A stretch of DNA of 64,000 bases, from contig NBMC01000025.1 in NCBI GenBank assembly GCA_002084805.1, positions 1 through 64,000 on the forward strand. The letters are read 5' to 3'. A program made the translations under genes and the position numbers. Below are positions 43,397 to 52,589 of this stretch, in pieces (position 1 is the stretch's first letter; each line of letters opens with the position of its first letter). The DNA is from Spirochaetaceae bacterium 4572_59. Its GTDB lineage: Bacteria; Spirochaetota; Spirochaetia; DSM-2461. The notes beneath the pieces are model-generated. The model worked only from the letters and a program-made list of their open reading frames with translations, was not told the DNA's origin and ran no database searches.

Positions 43397-44332
43397 ATGC
43401 ATGTTATTCCTGATAAGATGAAAACTTACTTTCGTTATCTGCCGTACAGTGATGTGGATGTTCTCTGGCAGCTGTATGCAACAACTGTCGGAATAGTGAA
43501 CATCCAGAAGGGAGAGCCCTACCCATTTAAAGCGGATGAGCAACCTCCCGCTTATACCTGTGACTGGTCAACCGGACGGGTGCTGAGTGAATTTCAGTTC
43601 GTTTACATAACCGAAGGAGTCGGGCGTTTCCGTTCGTTTCAGGGGGACTTTACCGTCTCTGCCGGGACCGTGCTTCTGCTGGTTCCGGGAGAGCGGCACT
43701 GGTATCAGCCGGATAAAGATACCGGTTGGACCGAATACTGGTTGGGGTTCAACGGCGAATGTGCAGAAAAATGGCTTGAGAGGAGTTTTATTGAACGGGA
43801 TAACCCTCTCTATCATATAGGAATCAGTCAATCCGTGATTGCCCTCTTTGAGAAGGCCATTCATTATGCCATGCAAGAACCCGTCTGCATGCAGCAGATG
43901 ATAGCCTCTCTTGTCCCTCAAATTCTGGCCAGACTCCAAGGTAGTCGGAAAAATATAGGGAAGGAGAAGGAGTATGACTCTCTTTTGGATCAGGCCCGGT
44001 CTGTATTTGAAAAGAATATCTATGTCAAATTTGACGTGGAGGCCATCACAAAGGCTTTGAATGTGAACTATCATACTCTCCGGGACTATTTTAATGAGCA
44101 TACCGGTCTCTCTCCCTATCAGTATTTTTTGCAGATGAAGATTAATAAGGCAAAAGAACTTCTGTTTCAAAAAGATCTGAGTGTTAAAGAGGTTTCTTTT
44201 AAACTGGCATTTGACAACCCCTATTATTTCTCACGATTTTTTAAGAAGAAAACCGGAGTCTCTCCATCTAAATGGAACGGGGCTCATGTCAAAAATGATC
44301 TGGATTTATGGAGTGAAGAAAATGAACCGTAA
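43397..44332 (+). CDS. AraC-family transcriptional regulator
   Basis: 311 aa. An N-terminal cupin-like effector domain (LLLVPGERHWYQPDKDTGWTEYW) is followed by two helix-turn-helix motifs: FDVEAITKALNVNYHTLRDYFNEHTG and LSVKEVSFKLAFDNPYYFSRFFKKKTGVSPSKW. The cupin domain suggests sugar sensing. It lies between the sugar importer and the epimerase, so these are likely its targets. There is no good Shine-Dalgarno at ATG 43397; ATG 43418 is an alternative. The stop overlaps the epimerase start by 11 nt. Confidence 0.88.
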   Translation: MHVIPDKMKTYFRYLPYSDVDVLWQLYATTVGIVNIQKGEPYPFKADEQPPAYTCDWSTGRVLSEFQFVYITEGVGRFRSFQGDFTVSAGTVLLLVPGERHWYQPDKDTGWTEYWLGFNGECAEKWLERSFIERDNPLYHIGISQSVIALFEKAIHYAMQEPVCMQQMIASLVPQILARLQGSRKNIGKEKEYDSLLDQARSVFEKNIYVKFDVEAITKALNVNYHTLRDYFNEHTGLSPYQYFLQMKINKAKELLFQKDLSVKEVSFKLAFDNPYYFSRFFKKKTGVSPSKWNGAHVKNDLDLWSEENEP

Positions 44333-45241
44333 AATTGGAATTTATTATGCGTATTGGGCGGAAGCCTGGGAGGCGGATTTTCTGCCTTACATTTCAAAAG
44401 TCAAAAAACTTGGCTTTGACCAGTTAGAGGTTCAGGCTGCTGCAGTCTTAAATCTCTCTTCCGAGAAAAGACAGGAGTTGAAAAAAGAAGCGGATATCCA
44501 GGGGATAGACCTCTCCTATGGGATAGGTCTAAGCGCCGACTATGATGTTTCCTCTCTGGATGAGACGACCCGTCTGCGGGGAGTTTCCTTCATGAAGAAC
44601 ATGATCAGTGCGGTCTCTTCCATCGGGGGGAAAATGATCAGCGGTACCGTTCATAGCTACTGGCCCGCAGTTCCCCCGGAAGGCTTGATTAATAAGCAGC
44701 CTGTATGGGATCAGAGCATTAAAAGTATGATAGAACTGGTAAAGGTAGCTGAGGAGCGCGATGTAATTCTTAATGTGGAAGTCATTAACCGTTTTGAACA
44801 GTTTCTGCTCAATACCAGTGAAGAGGCTGTTAAATATGTTGAACAGGTGAACAGCCCCTACTGCCGGATTCTGCTGGATACCTTCCATATGAATATTGAA
44901 GAGGACTCCATCGAGGATGCCATTAAACGCTGCGGCCCTTTATGAATATTGAAGAGGACTCCATCGAGGATGCCATTAAACGCTGCGGCCCTTATCTGTC
45001 GGCTCTGCATATTGGTGAGACAAACCGGAAACCACCCGGATGTGGACGGATGCCCTGGAAAGAGATTAAAAAGGCTCTGGATGACATAAATTTCACAGGG
45101 CCTCTGGTTATGGAACCCTTTGTCCGCCCCGGCGGCCAGGTAGGGCGGGACATCGCGGTCTGGAGAGATTTGATGCCCGGTGCCGATCTGGATGAAGAGG
45201 CAGCTAAGGCAGTCCGATTTGTTAGAAAGGAGCTTTGCTAG
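44322..45241 (+). pseudogene. Sugar-phosphate isomerase/epimerase (tagatose-3-epimerase-like), frameshifted
   Basis: A TIM-barrel isomerase starts at ATG 44322 (GGAG upstream): KIGIYYAYWAEAWEADFLP, NVEVINRFEQFLLNT, LLDTFHMNIEED. The frame then hits a 53-bp perfect tandem duplication (44888-44993) and stops at 44945. The remaining 99 codons (SALHIGETNRKPPGCGRMPWKEI, LVMEPFVRPGG) continue in another frame. Deleting one copy would restore a normal protein of about 290 residues. The metal ligands (Glu, Asp, His, Glu of the D-psicose/tagatose 3-epimerase family) are split across both halves. Likely inactive unless slippage restores it. Confidence 0.85.
44888..44993 (+). repeat. 53-bp perfect tandem duplication in the epimerase gene
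   Basis: Copies 44888-44940 and 44941-44993 are identical over 53 bp (each begins TATGAATATTGAAGAGG). The length is not a multiple of three and causes the frameshift. Confidence 0.95.
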
Positions 45242-45258
45242 TTTTCTAAATTTTCAAA

Positions 45259-45293
45259 GCGGGAGATCGTGGGAGGAAGGATTTATCTCCCGC
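45259..45293 (+). terminator. Possible terminator hairpin after the epimerase
   Basis: GCGGGAGAT / ATCTCCCGC stem (9 bp, 17-nt loop) just after the stop, but no clear T run follows. Confidence 0.4.
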
Positions 45294-45405
45294 CCACCAT
45301 ACTTCTACTATAAAATTCTGCCTTTATTTTCTGAATGAATCTGTTATGAAGTGGGGTAGGACTGATTTACCGTTCTGACGGCCTGTGTACTGAACAAAAC
45401 AGAAT

Positions 45406-45414
45406 TGTTATACT
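45406..45414 (+). promoter_or_regulatory. Extended -10 promoter of the HAD gene
   Basis: TGTTATACT ends 9 nt before ATG 45424, which has no Shine-Dalgarno. The transcript may be leaderless. Confidence 0.45.
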
Positions 45415-45423
45415 CAAAATTCT

Positions 45424-46059
45424 ATGAAAGACTACAAAACCTATCTTTTTGATATAGACGGAACCCTTCTGGATACGATGGAGCTGATCTATCAGACCTT
45501 CCATTACAGCTGTAATAAATATGCCGGCCTGGACCTGGATCGGGAAACTGTCTGGTCCGCTGTCGGGATCCCGCTGGATACGCAGCTCGAGATGTATCTG
45601 GGCGATCTGGGAGATGATCTGAAGAAAGTATTTAATATACATGAGGATTACCAGCGCTCCATCTATCAAGAGTTCCTGAAAATTTTTCCGGGCGTCCGGG
45701 AGACTCTGGGTGCCCTCTTTGCAAAGGGGAAGGGGCTGGGAGTCGTTACATCCCGAACCATGCCTTCCCTTATGCGCTATCTCAGCCATTTTGATATTGA
45801 TCAGTATTTCTCTGTTTTTATCACTCCCGAGTGCTCTGATAAGCATAAACCAGAACCGGATCCGGTGCTTTTGGCGCTGGAGAAGTTTGGAACCCGGCCG
45901 GAAGAGACCCTTTTTCTGGGGGATGCGGAAGTTGATATTCTCAGCGGCAGCAGAGCCGGTGTTGATACGGCCTTCGCCAAATGGGGACCTAACAGGCTGG
46001 AGGACTTAAAAATCCCACCTACCTGGGACCTCGACTCAATTAAGGAATTACTGTCGTAA
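45424..46059 (+). CDS. HAD-superfamily hydrolase (PGP/YqaB-like)
   Basis: 211 aa. HAD motif I YLFDIDGTLLDTMELIYQ (Asp nucleophile and acid), motif II VVTSRTM, motif III KHKPEPDPVLLA, and motif IV LFLGDAEVDILSG. This is subfamily I, with phosphoglycolate- or sugar-phosphatase-like character. It lies next to the sugar importer and epimerase and may act on the same pathway. No ribosome site is present; see the leaderless promoter. Confidence 0.85.
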   Translation: MKDYKTYLFDIDGTLLDTMELIYQTFHYSCNKYAGLDLDRETVWSAVGIPLDTQLEMYLGDLGDDLKKVFNIHEDYQRSIYQEFLKIFPGVRETLGALFAKGKGLGVVTSRTMPSLMRYLSHFDIDQYFSVFITPECSDKHKPEPDPVLLALEKFGTRPEETLFLGDAEVDILSGSRAGVDTAFAKWGPNRLEDLKIPPTWDLDSIKELLS

Positions 46060-46071
46060 GGAAGAGAGTCT

Positions 46072-46473
46072 CTAATCCTCTTTTTTATTCATGGGAATAA
46101 AAATGATTGTCAGAATCACAAGGATTCCGAATCCAACATAAAGAAGGGTAAAGAAGAGATCCGGAAAATCATAAAAAATCACCTTTCGGATCAAACGGGC
46201 AACAAAGGAAAGGCTTTCTTCCCTATGCTGTCCGGCCCTCTGTCTTAGATTATATTCAATTTGAGTCAGCGGGCAGAGTATGCCTAGAAGGGATTCCAGC
46301 GTAACAAACAGCACGGAAACAAGGTGGAGAGTCCGGAAAATCCTGTTCCGGACCCACTGCCATTTCAGAATCCCTCCGCTAAGAATCAGGGCCTCCCCAC
46401 AAACCGTGAACATCACATAAAGAAAGTGAATGCCCACAATCAGGTCGGCCAGCAATCCCCAGAGCCATAGCAT
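46072..46473 (-). CDS. DUF2784-family membrane protein
   Basis: 133 aa, about four hydrophobic segments. LLADLIVGIHFLYVMFTVCGEALILSGGILKWQWVRNRIFRTLHL and the CPLTQIEYNLRQRAG block match the DUF2784 family, whose function is unknown. It ends 13 nt from the convergent HAD gene. No obvious operon partner. Confidence 0.8.
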   Translation of the reverse strand: MLWLWGLLADLIVGIHFLYVMFTVCGEALILSGGILKWQWVRNRIFRTLHLVSVLFVTLESLLGILCPLTQIEYNLRQRAGQHREESLSFVARLIRKVIFYDFPDLFFTLLYVGFGILVILTIIFIPMNKKED

Positions 46474-46500
46474 CCTCTTTACTTGACCTCTGCTGCCACA

Positions 46501-46528
46501 GCAGCGAATTCACTATGAATTTCGCTGC
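46501..46528. promoter_or_regulatory. Inverted repeats in the gap before the AEC carrier
   Basis: GCAGCGAATTCA and TGAATTTCGCTGC form an imperfect palindrome here. A second, looser palindrome lies around 46600-46659 (ATTCTATTAATTAA against TTAATTAGTAATAGAAT). The rest of the 304-bp gap (46474-46777) is AT-rich, with no gene that I can support. Confidence 0.35.
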
Positions 46529-46777
46529 CTCTGTAGCTGAATTTATGATTAATAAGAAGGGTCGCAGCAAAGCTGATCATTATAGTTTTTCCTTTAATTT
46601 ACATATTCTATTAATTAATGCTCACAAGTACATTTTAATTAGTAATAGAATGTATAAATATTAAGTTAGCTTAAATATTTATGCAATAATAATGACTTGA
46701 AAAAAACTATCTGATTGTCTGAAGAAATATGGGCTGAAAACATTGCTCCGGCTGGTCTAATCTGATAATTTGAATAA

Positions 46778-47683
46778 ATGCACTTACCATTCCTTTACAC
46801 TCTATCAGTGATAATGCTGGCTTATTTTTTAAAAAAGATTGGATTTCTTCATGCGGATGATTCCTCTCTTTTATCTAAAATCGTTATGAATCTAACACTG
46901 CCTGCTATTATTCTGATAACAATTCCTAATGTTTCTTTGACGGCGGATCTTATTTTTTTGCCATTTATTTCGCTTATTATGGCCTGTATGGGGCTTAGTC
47001 TGGGTTTTTTCTTATTCAAGGATTCTCCTCCTCATTTAAAAGGTTTGATGATGATGGGCACAATGGGATTGAACCTGGGACTGTTTGCCTTTCCCATCCT
47101 TGAAGGGCTTTTCGGTTCTGAGGGAATAAAGATTGCAGCCATAATGGATATAGGAAATGCCATTACCATTCTGGGTGTCTCCTATCTGACAGGAGCTCAC
47201 TATTCACCTCTTAAGAATAAATCAAAGAGAAACTATAAAAGTCTGTTTTTGGATTTTTTTAAATCCACACCACTGGTAGCCTATTTTATTGGAATTATTA
47301 TGAATATCCTGGGCTTGCATTTTCCTGAAGCCCTACTGGACTGGATGCTTATTATTTCCCGGGCAAATCAGTTTCTGATCCTTGTTGTGCTGGGACTGGT
47401 ACTGAACCTGGATTGGAGGGTTCATGGAAAAAACGGTGTCATTCACCTTATTCTGCTTCGTTTGCTTGTAAGTACGGTACTTTCAGTTCTTTTCTGGAAT
47501 TTTCTTCCCTATGATCTGATGATAAGAAAAATTATTGTTCTGTGTCTCTATCTGCCAACGGGTTTCACAATTGTTCCTTTTTCAATGGAGCTGGGTTATG
47601 ACAGAGATGCAGCCGGAGCTATTGTAAATATTTCCCTCATTGTGGGATTTTTTATTATGTGGGGCTTGATGATCTTTCTTTGA
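46778..47683 (+). CDS. AEC-family transporter (auxin efflux carrier / malate permease-like)
   Basis: 301 aa, about ten membrane segments arranged as two inverted repeats of five, each with a central loop (LTLPAIILITIP, CLYLPTGFTIVPFSMELGYD). AEC proteins move organic acids such as malate. Its neighbours are a DeoR regulator, a malate dehydrogenase and a malic enzyme, so malate uptake is a likely role. No Shine-Dalgarno; a GATAAT hexamer lies 8 nt before ATG, again suggesting a leaderless message. Confidence 0.85.
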   Translation: MHLPFLYTLSVIMLAYFLKKIGFLHADDSSLLSKIVMNLTLPAIILITIPNVSLTADLIFLPFISLIMACMGLSLGFFLFKDSPPHLKGLMMMGTMGLNLGLFAFPILEGLFGSEGIKIAAIMDIGNAITILGVSYLTGAHYSPLKNKSKRNYKSLFLDFFKSTPLVAYFIGIIMNILGLHFPEALLDWMLIISRANQFLILVVLGLVLNLDWRVHGKNGVIHLILLRLLVSTVLSVLFWNFLPYDLMIRKIIVLCLYLPTGFTIVPFSMELGYDRDAAGAIVNISLIVGFFIMWGLMIFL

Positions 47684-47753
47684 TGAACGAACTTGACCGT
47701 TTGCACTTGCAATTTGATCGGATTGCCCTGCATAATGAGTCAGAGGATAGAAT

Positions 47754-48539
47754 ATGAAGATGGAAATTCCCGCAGAACGGCGGGCTCGCATACTGCAGCT
47801 ATTAAAAGAAAAAGGAATTGTCCGGGTTGATGAACTGAGTCAAGACCTGGAAGTCTCGGTTATTACAGTTCGGAGAGATCTGGCTGCCATGGAGAGTGAC
47901 GGACAGCTGGAAAGAACCCACGGAGGTGCTATCAGTTCAAATCTTCGTGTGAATGAACCATCCTATAATGATAAGGGACGTCAGAATATGTCCCGTAAAT
48001 CCAGTATAGCCGTGAAAACAGCTTCCCTTGTGAAAGAGGGCGAAACAATCTTTGTGAACAGCGGTTCCACCACAGCCCTAGTGCTTCAAGAACTGGTCCA
48101 TATCCCCCGACTTACCATTATTACAAATAATATTGGTGCTCTTTATAATCTGGATATTCGTCCGGATTGTGAACTGATCCTGACAGGCGGTACCTTCCGT
48201 CCGGGAACAAGCTGTCTTGTGGGAGAAGAAGTTCTTGATAGTTTGGGATTAGTTCATCCTAGTACTACCATACTCGGTGTTGACGGTATCTCCTTCAGAA
48301 AGGGACTTACTTCACATAATTCTCATGAAGCAGCAGTCAGCCGCAAAATGATCAGTCAGACAAGTGGAAAAATCATCGTGGTGGCCGATTCTTCAAAAAT
48401 CGGATCTTTATCTCTTCACAGTATTGCAACTCTGAACAGTGTGGATACCCTTGTTACGGATAGCCTTCCGGATCCATCTTTTACTCAGGATTTTGACAGT
48501 GCGGGCATTCAATTGATCACATCTGACGATTTAAAGTGA
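47754..48539 (+). CDS. DeoR/GlpR-family transcriptional regulator
   Basis: 261 aa. N-terminal winged helix: RRARILQLLKEKGIVRVDELSQDLEVSVITVRRDLAAME, then the family hinge RTHGGAI. The C-terminal DeoR sensor domain shows VFVNSGSTTALVLQEL-like sugar-phosphate-isomerase fold (IFVNSGSTTA, ILTGGTF, HNSHEAAVSRKMI). It has GAGGA before ATG. It probably represses the malate genes through the AAACGATC sites just downstream. Confidence 0.88.
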   Translation: MKMEIPAERRARILQLLKEKGIVRVDELSQDLEVSVITVRRDLAAMESDGQLERTHGGAISSNLRVNEPSYNDKGRQNMSRKSSIAVKTASLVKEGETIFVNSGSTTALVLQELVHIPRLTIITNNIGALYNLDIRPDCELILTGGTFRPGTSCLVGEEVLDSLGLVHPSTTILGVDGISFRKGLTSHNSHEAAVSRKMISQTSGKIIVVADSSKIGSLSLHSIATLNSVDTLVTDSLPDPSFTQDFDSAGIQLITSDDLK

Positions 48540-48547
48540 TTTATAGG

Positions 48548-48646
48548 GATCGTTTTGTTGAATTTTAGATAAAAGTCAGAACTGAGCTAAAAAAAGTCCT
48601 TAAACGATCCAATAAGTTGACACAAAGATCATAAACGATCTAGAAT
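48548..48646 (+). promoter_or_regulatory. Malate operon promoter with three AAACGATC sites
   Basis: TTGACA (48617-48622) and TAGAAT (48641-48646) are 18 nt apart, upstream of the malate dehydrogenase. AAACGATC occurs at 48602-48609 and 48633-48640 (31 bp apart, about three helical turns; the second lies in the spacer) and inverted as GATCGTTT at 48548-48555. This looks like a DeoR repressor binding array. Confidence 0.65.
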
Positions 48647-48675
48647 GAGCATATTATCATGTAAGGAGAGTACAT

Positions 48676-49803
48676 ATGGGATACGCAGATGCCTATAAAG
48701 ATTGTGAGTGGGTGGACTTTGACGTCCTCGAAAGTTTTATGAAGCAGGTTTTGCTGAAAAGCGGATTGCCTGAAGCTGATGCAGACACTGTAACTGATGT
48801 ACTGATCGAATCAGATAAAAGAGGAATAGACTCTCACGGAATCGGTCGTTTGAAACCTATTTATATTGACAGACTTGATGCGAAAACTCAGAAACCTGTC
48901 ACCAAGGTCGACATTATTAAAGAAACTGAAACAACTGCTGTTCTTGATGCCAATAACGGTATGGGACATGTCGTTGCCAAACAGGCCATGCAGATGGCTA
49001 TTGATAAAGCTAAAAAGAACGGTATTGCCATGGTTACAGTACGTAACTCAACTCACTATGGAATTGCCGGATACTATACTTCGATGGCTACCAAAGCCGG
49101 AATGGTCGGTCTTACAGGAACCAACGCAAGACCTTCAATTGCACCTACTTTCGGTGTTGAAAATATGCTGGGAACCAACCCTCTGACCATTGGTCTGCCT
49201 ACGGATGAAGAGTTTGACTTTAACCTTGACTGTGCAACTTCTGTATCACAGAGAGGAAAACTGGAAGTTTACGGACGTGCCGGTAAAGATCTTCCCGAAG
49301 GCTGGGTTATCGGATCGGACGGAAAAACCAGAACTGATACACAGCAGGTTCTGGTCGATCTGACCAAAGGAAAGGCAGCTCTGGCTCCTCTGGGCGGAAT
49401 CGGTGATTTAACAGCAGGATTTAAAGGATTTGGTTACTCCACTGTAGTTGAAGTTCTTTCAGCGGCCCTTCAGGATGGTCATTTTATGAAAGAACTGAAT
49501 GGTGTCGATGAAAACGGTAAGAAAAAACCCATCCTTTTGGGACACTTCTTTATTGCCATCAATACAGAAGCGTTCCTGGGTGAAGATCTCTTTCGGAAAA
49601 TTGCCGGAACAATTATGAGAAATCTGAGAGATTCCAAAAAAGCACCCGGAGAAGAGAGAATCTACACTGCCGGTGAAAAGGAATATCTGGCATGGCAGTA
49701 CAGAAAGGATCATGGATGTCCCGTTCCCGTTGTTCTGCAGAATCAGATGACGGAACTGAGAGACCGATGGAACCTGGATTTCAAGTTCTCCTGGGATAAA
49801 TAA
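48676..49803 (+). CDS. Malate/L-lactate dehydrogenase, Ldh_2 family
   Basis: 375 aa. Family marks: ESDKRGIDSHGIGRL near the N terminus, MVTVRNSTHYGIAGYYTSMA (catalytic His), and DCATSVSQRGKLEVYGRAGKDLPEGW, FKGFGYSTVVEVLS. It oxidises malate (or a related 2-hydroxyacid) with NAD(P). AAGGAG precedes ATG. It is followed after 21 nt by the malic enzyme; the pair would let malate flow to pyruvate by two routes. Confidence 0.88.
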   Translation: MGYADAYKDCEWVDFDVLESFMKQVLLKSGLPEADADTVTDVLIESDKRGIDSHGIGRLKPIYIDRLDAKTQKPVTKVDIIKETETTAVLDANNGMGHVVAKQAMQMAIDKAKKNGIAMVTVRNSTHYGIAGYYTSMATKAGMVGLTGTNARPSIAPTFGVENMLGTNPLTIGLPTDEEFDFNLDCATSVSQRGKLEVYGRAGKDLPEGWVIGSDGKTRTDTQQVLVDLTKGKAALAPLGGIGDLTAGFKGFGYSTVVEVLSAALQDGHFMKELNGVDENGKKKPILLGHFFIAINTEAFLGEDLFRKIAGTIMRNLRDSKKAPGEERIYTAGEKEYLAWQYRKDHGCPVPVVLQNQMTELRDRWNLDFKFSWDK

Positions 49804-49824
49804 AAAAAACATAAGGAAGATAAT

Positions 49825-51108
49825 ATGGATGATATGAAAAAGAGGGCTCTGGAATACCACCAGCTCGAAAATAAACCCGGAAAGCTGGAAGTTATTGCTT
49901 CCAAGCCCTGTGTTACCTCGGACGACCTTTCTCTGGCCTATTCTCCCGGAGTAGCCCATCCCGTACTGGAAATTGCCGATAATCCTTCAGATGTCTTTAA
50001 ATATACCAATAAGGGGAACCTGGTAGCCGTTATAACCAATGGTACTGCCATACTTGGTCTGGGCGATCGTGGTGCTCTGGCCAGTAAGCCTGTTATGGAA
50101 GGAAAGGGTGTTCTTTTCAAAAGATTTGCCGACATCGATGTCTTTGATATTGAGCTTGACACAAAAGATCCTAAAAAGATCATTGATATTGTTAAAACCA
50201 TGGAACCTACCTTTGGTGGTGTGAACCTGGAAGATATCGGATCTCCTCATTGTTTTGAAATAGAACAGACTCTGATTAAAGAGTGTAACATTCCTGTCTT
50301 CCATGATGATCAGCATGGTACTGCTATTATTGCTACCGCAGGTATGATGAATGCTGCAGAAGTACAGGGTAAGAAACTTGAAGATCTGAAGATTGTTGTA
50401 AACGGTGCGGGTGCTGCCGGAATCAGCTGTTCCAAGATGTTTATTGCTGCTGGTGTTAAAAAAGAGAATATGCTGCTCCTGGACTCCAAAGGTGTAATTT
50501 TCGAAGGTAGAACCGAAAGGATGACCCCCGAAAAAGTTGAGTTCGCCGCCAAGACCGACAAAAGAACTCTAGCCGATGCCGTAAAAGACGCCGATGTTTT
50601 TATGGGCCTATCCGTTCCGGATTGTCTGACCGCGGATATGCTGAAGTCCATGGCTCCCAAACCCATTATTTTTGCCATGGCAAATCCTAATCCCGAAATC
50701 AGACCTGAGTTGGCACATGCCACCAGGGACGATATTATTATGGGAACCGGGCGGAGCGATTTTCCTAACCAGGTTAATAATGTTCTGGGATTTCCCTTTA
50801 TCTTTAGAGGTGCTCTGGATGTTAAAGCTTCCGGGATTTCAGAAGGTATGAAAATGGCAGCTGCCCTGGCACTGGCAGAACTGACAAAACAGCCTGTTCC
50901 CGATGAAGTACGCACCGCCTATGGGCGAGACTTTAGCTTTGGTAAAGAGTATATCGTTCCCAAACCCTTTGATCCTCGGGTTATCGAATGGGAAGCTGTT
51001 GCTGTTGCAAAAGCCGCCTGTGATGAAGGACTTGCGGAAGAACCCATTACAGATTGGGATGCCTATCGGGCCACCCTGAGAAAGAGAATGGAAAAACACT
51101 GGAAATAA
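49825..51108 (+). CDS. NADP-dependent malic enzyme
   Basis: 427 aa, the small bacterial form without a phosphotransacetylase domain. Visible: LAYSPGVAHPVLEIADNP, GNLVAVITNGTAILGLGDRGALASKPVMEGK (metal/substrate region), FHDDQHGTAIIATAGMMNA, the Rossmann VNGAGAAGISC and IIMGTGRSDFPNQVNNVLGFPFIFRGALD. It converts malate to pyruvate and CO2. It is the last gene of the malate operon. Confidence 0.93.
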   Translation: MDDMKKRALEYHQLENKPGKLEVIASKPCVTSDDLSLAYSPGVAHPVLEIADNPSDVFKYTNKGNLVAVITNGTAILGLGDRGALASKPVMEGKGVLFKRFADIDVFDIELDTKDPKKIIDIVKTMEPTFGGVNLEDIGSPHCFEIEQTLIKECNIPVFHDDQHGTAIIATAGMMNAAEVQGKKLEDLKIVVNGAGAAGISCSKMFIAAGVKKENMLLLDSKGVIFEGRTERMTPEKVEFAAKTDKRTLADAVKDADVFMGLSVPDCLTADMLKSMAPKPIIFAMANPNPEIRPELAHATRDDIIMGTGRSDFPNQVNNVLGFPFIFRGALDVKASGISEGMKMAAALALAELTKQPVPDEVRTAYGRDFSFGKEYIVPKPFDPRVIEWEAVAVAKAACDEGLAEEPITDWDAYRATLRKRMEKHWK

Positions 51109-51123
51109 TTAGTTAGCTTTGAC

Positions 51124-51155
51124 AGAACTGCTTTTCCTTTGGGACGGGCAGTTCT
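51124..51155 (+). terminator. Possible terminator hairpin after the malic enzyme
   Basis: AGAACTGC / GCAGTTCT stem (8 bp); the following T run is weak. Confidence 0.45.
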
Positions 51156-51268
51156 ATTAATGATTTGTAAGTTCATTTGTAGCATTTTTTTATGTTCCCG
51201 TAAATTCGAATTGCCAATCCCGACGAGAAGGACTAAAATTCAGGAAAGAAGCTCTTAAGGAGGCAGAA

Positions 51269-51913
51269 ATGCAAGTATCTCACCGAATGACAACAAATCC
51301 TGTTACCGTCCATTCCGATACCCCCGTAAATGAGGCCCGGGATATCATGAAAAAAGAGAAGATTCATCGTTTACCTGTTGTGGATAAACATGATCATCTT
51401 ATGGGCATTGTAACGGAAAAGGATATCCTCTATGCCTCCCCCTCTCCGGCCACTTCTCTTGATGTGTATGAAATTGCTTCCCTGCTGAATAAGCTGAAGG
51501 TTCATTCCGTTATGACAAAAGAGGTTATCTCCATCGATGTCGAAACTCCCATAGAAGATGCCGCCCGTATCATGTCTGATAATAATATTGGTGGTCTCCC
51601 TATTATGGAAGAAAATATTCTGGTTGGTATTATTACTGAATCAGATCTCTTTAAGGTTTTTATTGAACTTTTCGGAGCAAGAGAAAAGGGAACACGTTTG
51701 ACCTTGCTTATGCCGGAGAAACACGGAGAACTGGCTGCTGTTTCCAGTGCTATCGCCAATGCTGGGGGAGATATTATCTCTTTCGGGAATATGTTGGGAG
51801 AGAATGCCACCAATCGTTATGGTATTTTCAAGGTTCGTAATCTGAGCGAACAGGAGCTGATAGGATGTGTGGAAGCTCTGGTAGATAGAATTGTGGATAT
51901 ACGAGAAATGTAA
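51269..51913 (+). CDS. CBS-domain pair protein with ACT-like tail
   Basis: 214 aa. Two CBS repeats: ARDIMKKEKIHRLPVVDKHDHLMGIVTEKDIL and AARIMSDNNIGGLPIMEENILVGIITESDLF. The C-terminal 70 residues (GTRLTLLMPEKHGELAAVSSAIANAGGDIISFG) look like an ACT domain. CBS pairs bind adenosine nucleotides; the role here is unknown (AcuB-like proteins have this layout). AAGGAGG precedes the ATG. Confidence 0.88.
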   Translation: MQVSHRMTTNPVTVHSDTPVNEARDIMKKEKIHRLPVVDKHDHLMGIVTEKDILYASPSPATSLDVYEIASLLNKLKVHSVMTKEVISIDVETPIEDAARIMSDNNIGGLPIMEENILVGIITESDLFKVFIELFGAREKGTRLTLLMPEKHGELAAVSSAIANAGGDIISFGNMLGENATNRYGIFKVRNLSEQELIGCVEALVDRIVDIREM

Positions 51914-51933
51914 TTTCTCTGATTTGATATTTC

Positions 51934-51976
51934 CCCCCGTAGAGGTTGTCAGGAACCGTTGCGGGGGATTTTTTTT
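51934..51976 (+). terminator. Rho-independent terminator after the CBS gene
   Basis: CCCCCG / CGGGGG arms around a 22-nt loop, followed by ATTTTTTTT. Confidence 0.7.
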
Positions 51977-51996
51977 GTCTTCACATAAGCAGATAT

Positions 51997-52585
51997 GGAC
52001 GAACCGTTAAGATGGAGAGGGATGAACCGCTGCAGGATGTCATGGAGTACGAAAAACGCAAGCTCTCTCTCCGTTCTGTCATACAGGCTATTATGGGGAG
52101 GCATGGATATGAATCATACAGTTTTCTCTTCAATGACGGGATTAATATTGAACAGTTGGAAGAGGATCAGCCTAAAATGTTGAGTCTCAGTGAATCGCAG
52201 ATCCGGAATCTGGAGCATACCGTAAAATTCGGAACAGATAGTGAAATCCGAAACACCCCGGAGTCTTTGAAACTGAATGCACTCCGGGATAATAAAACAA
52301 TAGCCAATTACAGGCCATTTATGATAAGTCTGATGCACATTATGGTCAGTTACGCCGAATCTATCGGTGTTGACCTTGCTGAAGTGATGGAAGGAGACGT
52401 TCTGGATATTGTCATTAAGTTCCGAAGCCTGGAACAGGTTTTTGACTGGGCACTGGGAGGATTTTTTAAACTCCGGGAACTGAATCTTGCAACAAAAATG
52501 ACCAGCTCTCAGAAACTGTTGGATCGGGCAGTTCTCTACATAGATAATAATTATATGGATTCGACCATTTCGTCGGCATCTCTGC
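51997..52585 (+). pseudogene. Remnant of an AraC-type response regulator
   Basis: The frame RYGRTVKMERDEPLQDVME continues as a helical effector-like region and ends KLLDRAVLYIDNNYMDSTIS, which is the first helix of an AraC DNA-binding domain. The helix-turn-helix proper is missing, as is any receiver domain; the 5' edge coincides with the CBS terminator. I read it as a two-component regulator (YesN-type) cut at both ends. The downstream frame joins directly to an mglC remnant, so a large deletion fused the two. Confidence 0.5.
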
Positions 52586-52589
52586 TTCA

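Noticed and set aside
43568-44170. Minus-strand 200-aa ORF
   Set aside because: It is a shadow of the AraC regulator, which has clear motifs on the other strand.
46379-46570. 63-aa minus-strand ORF near the DUF2784 gene
   Set aside because: It overlaps the start of the real gene in another frame and has no ribosome site.
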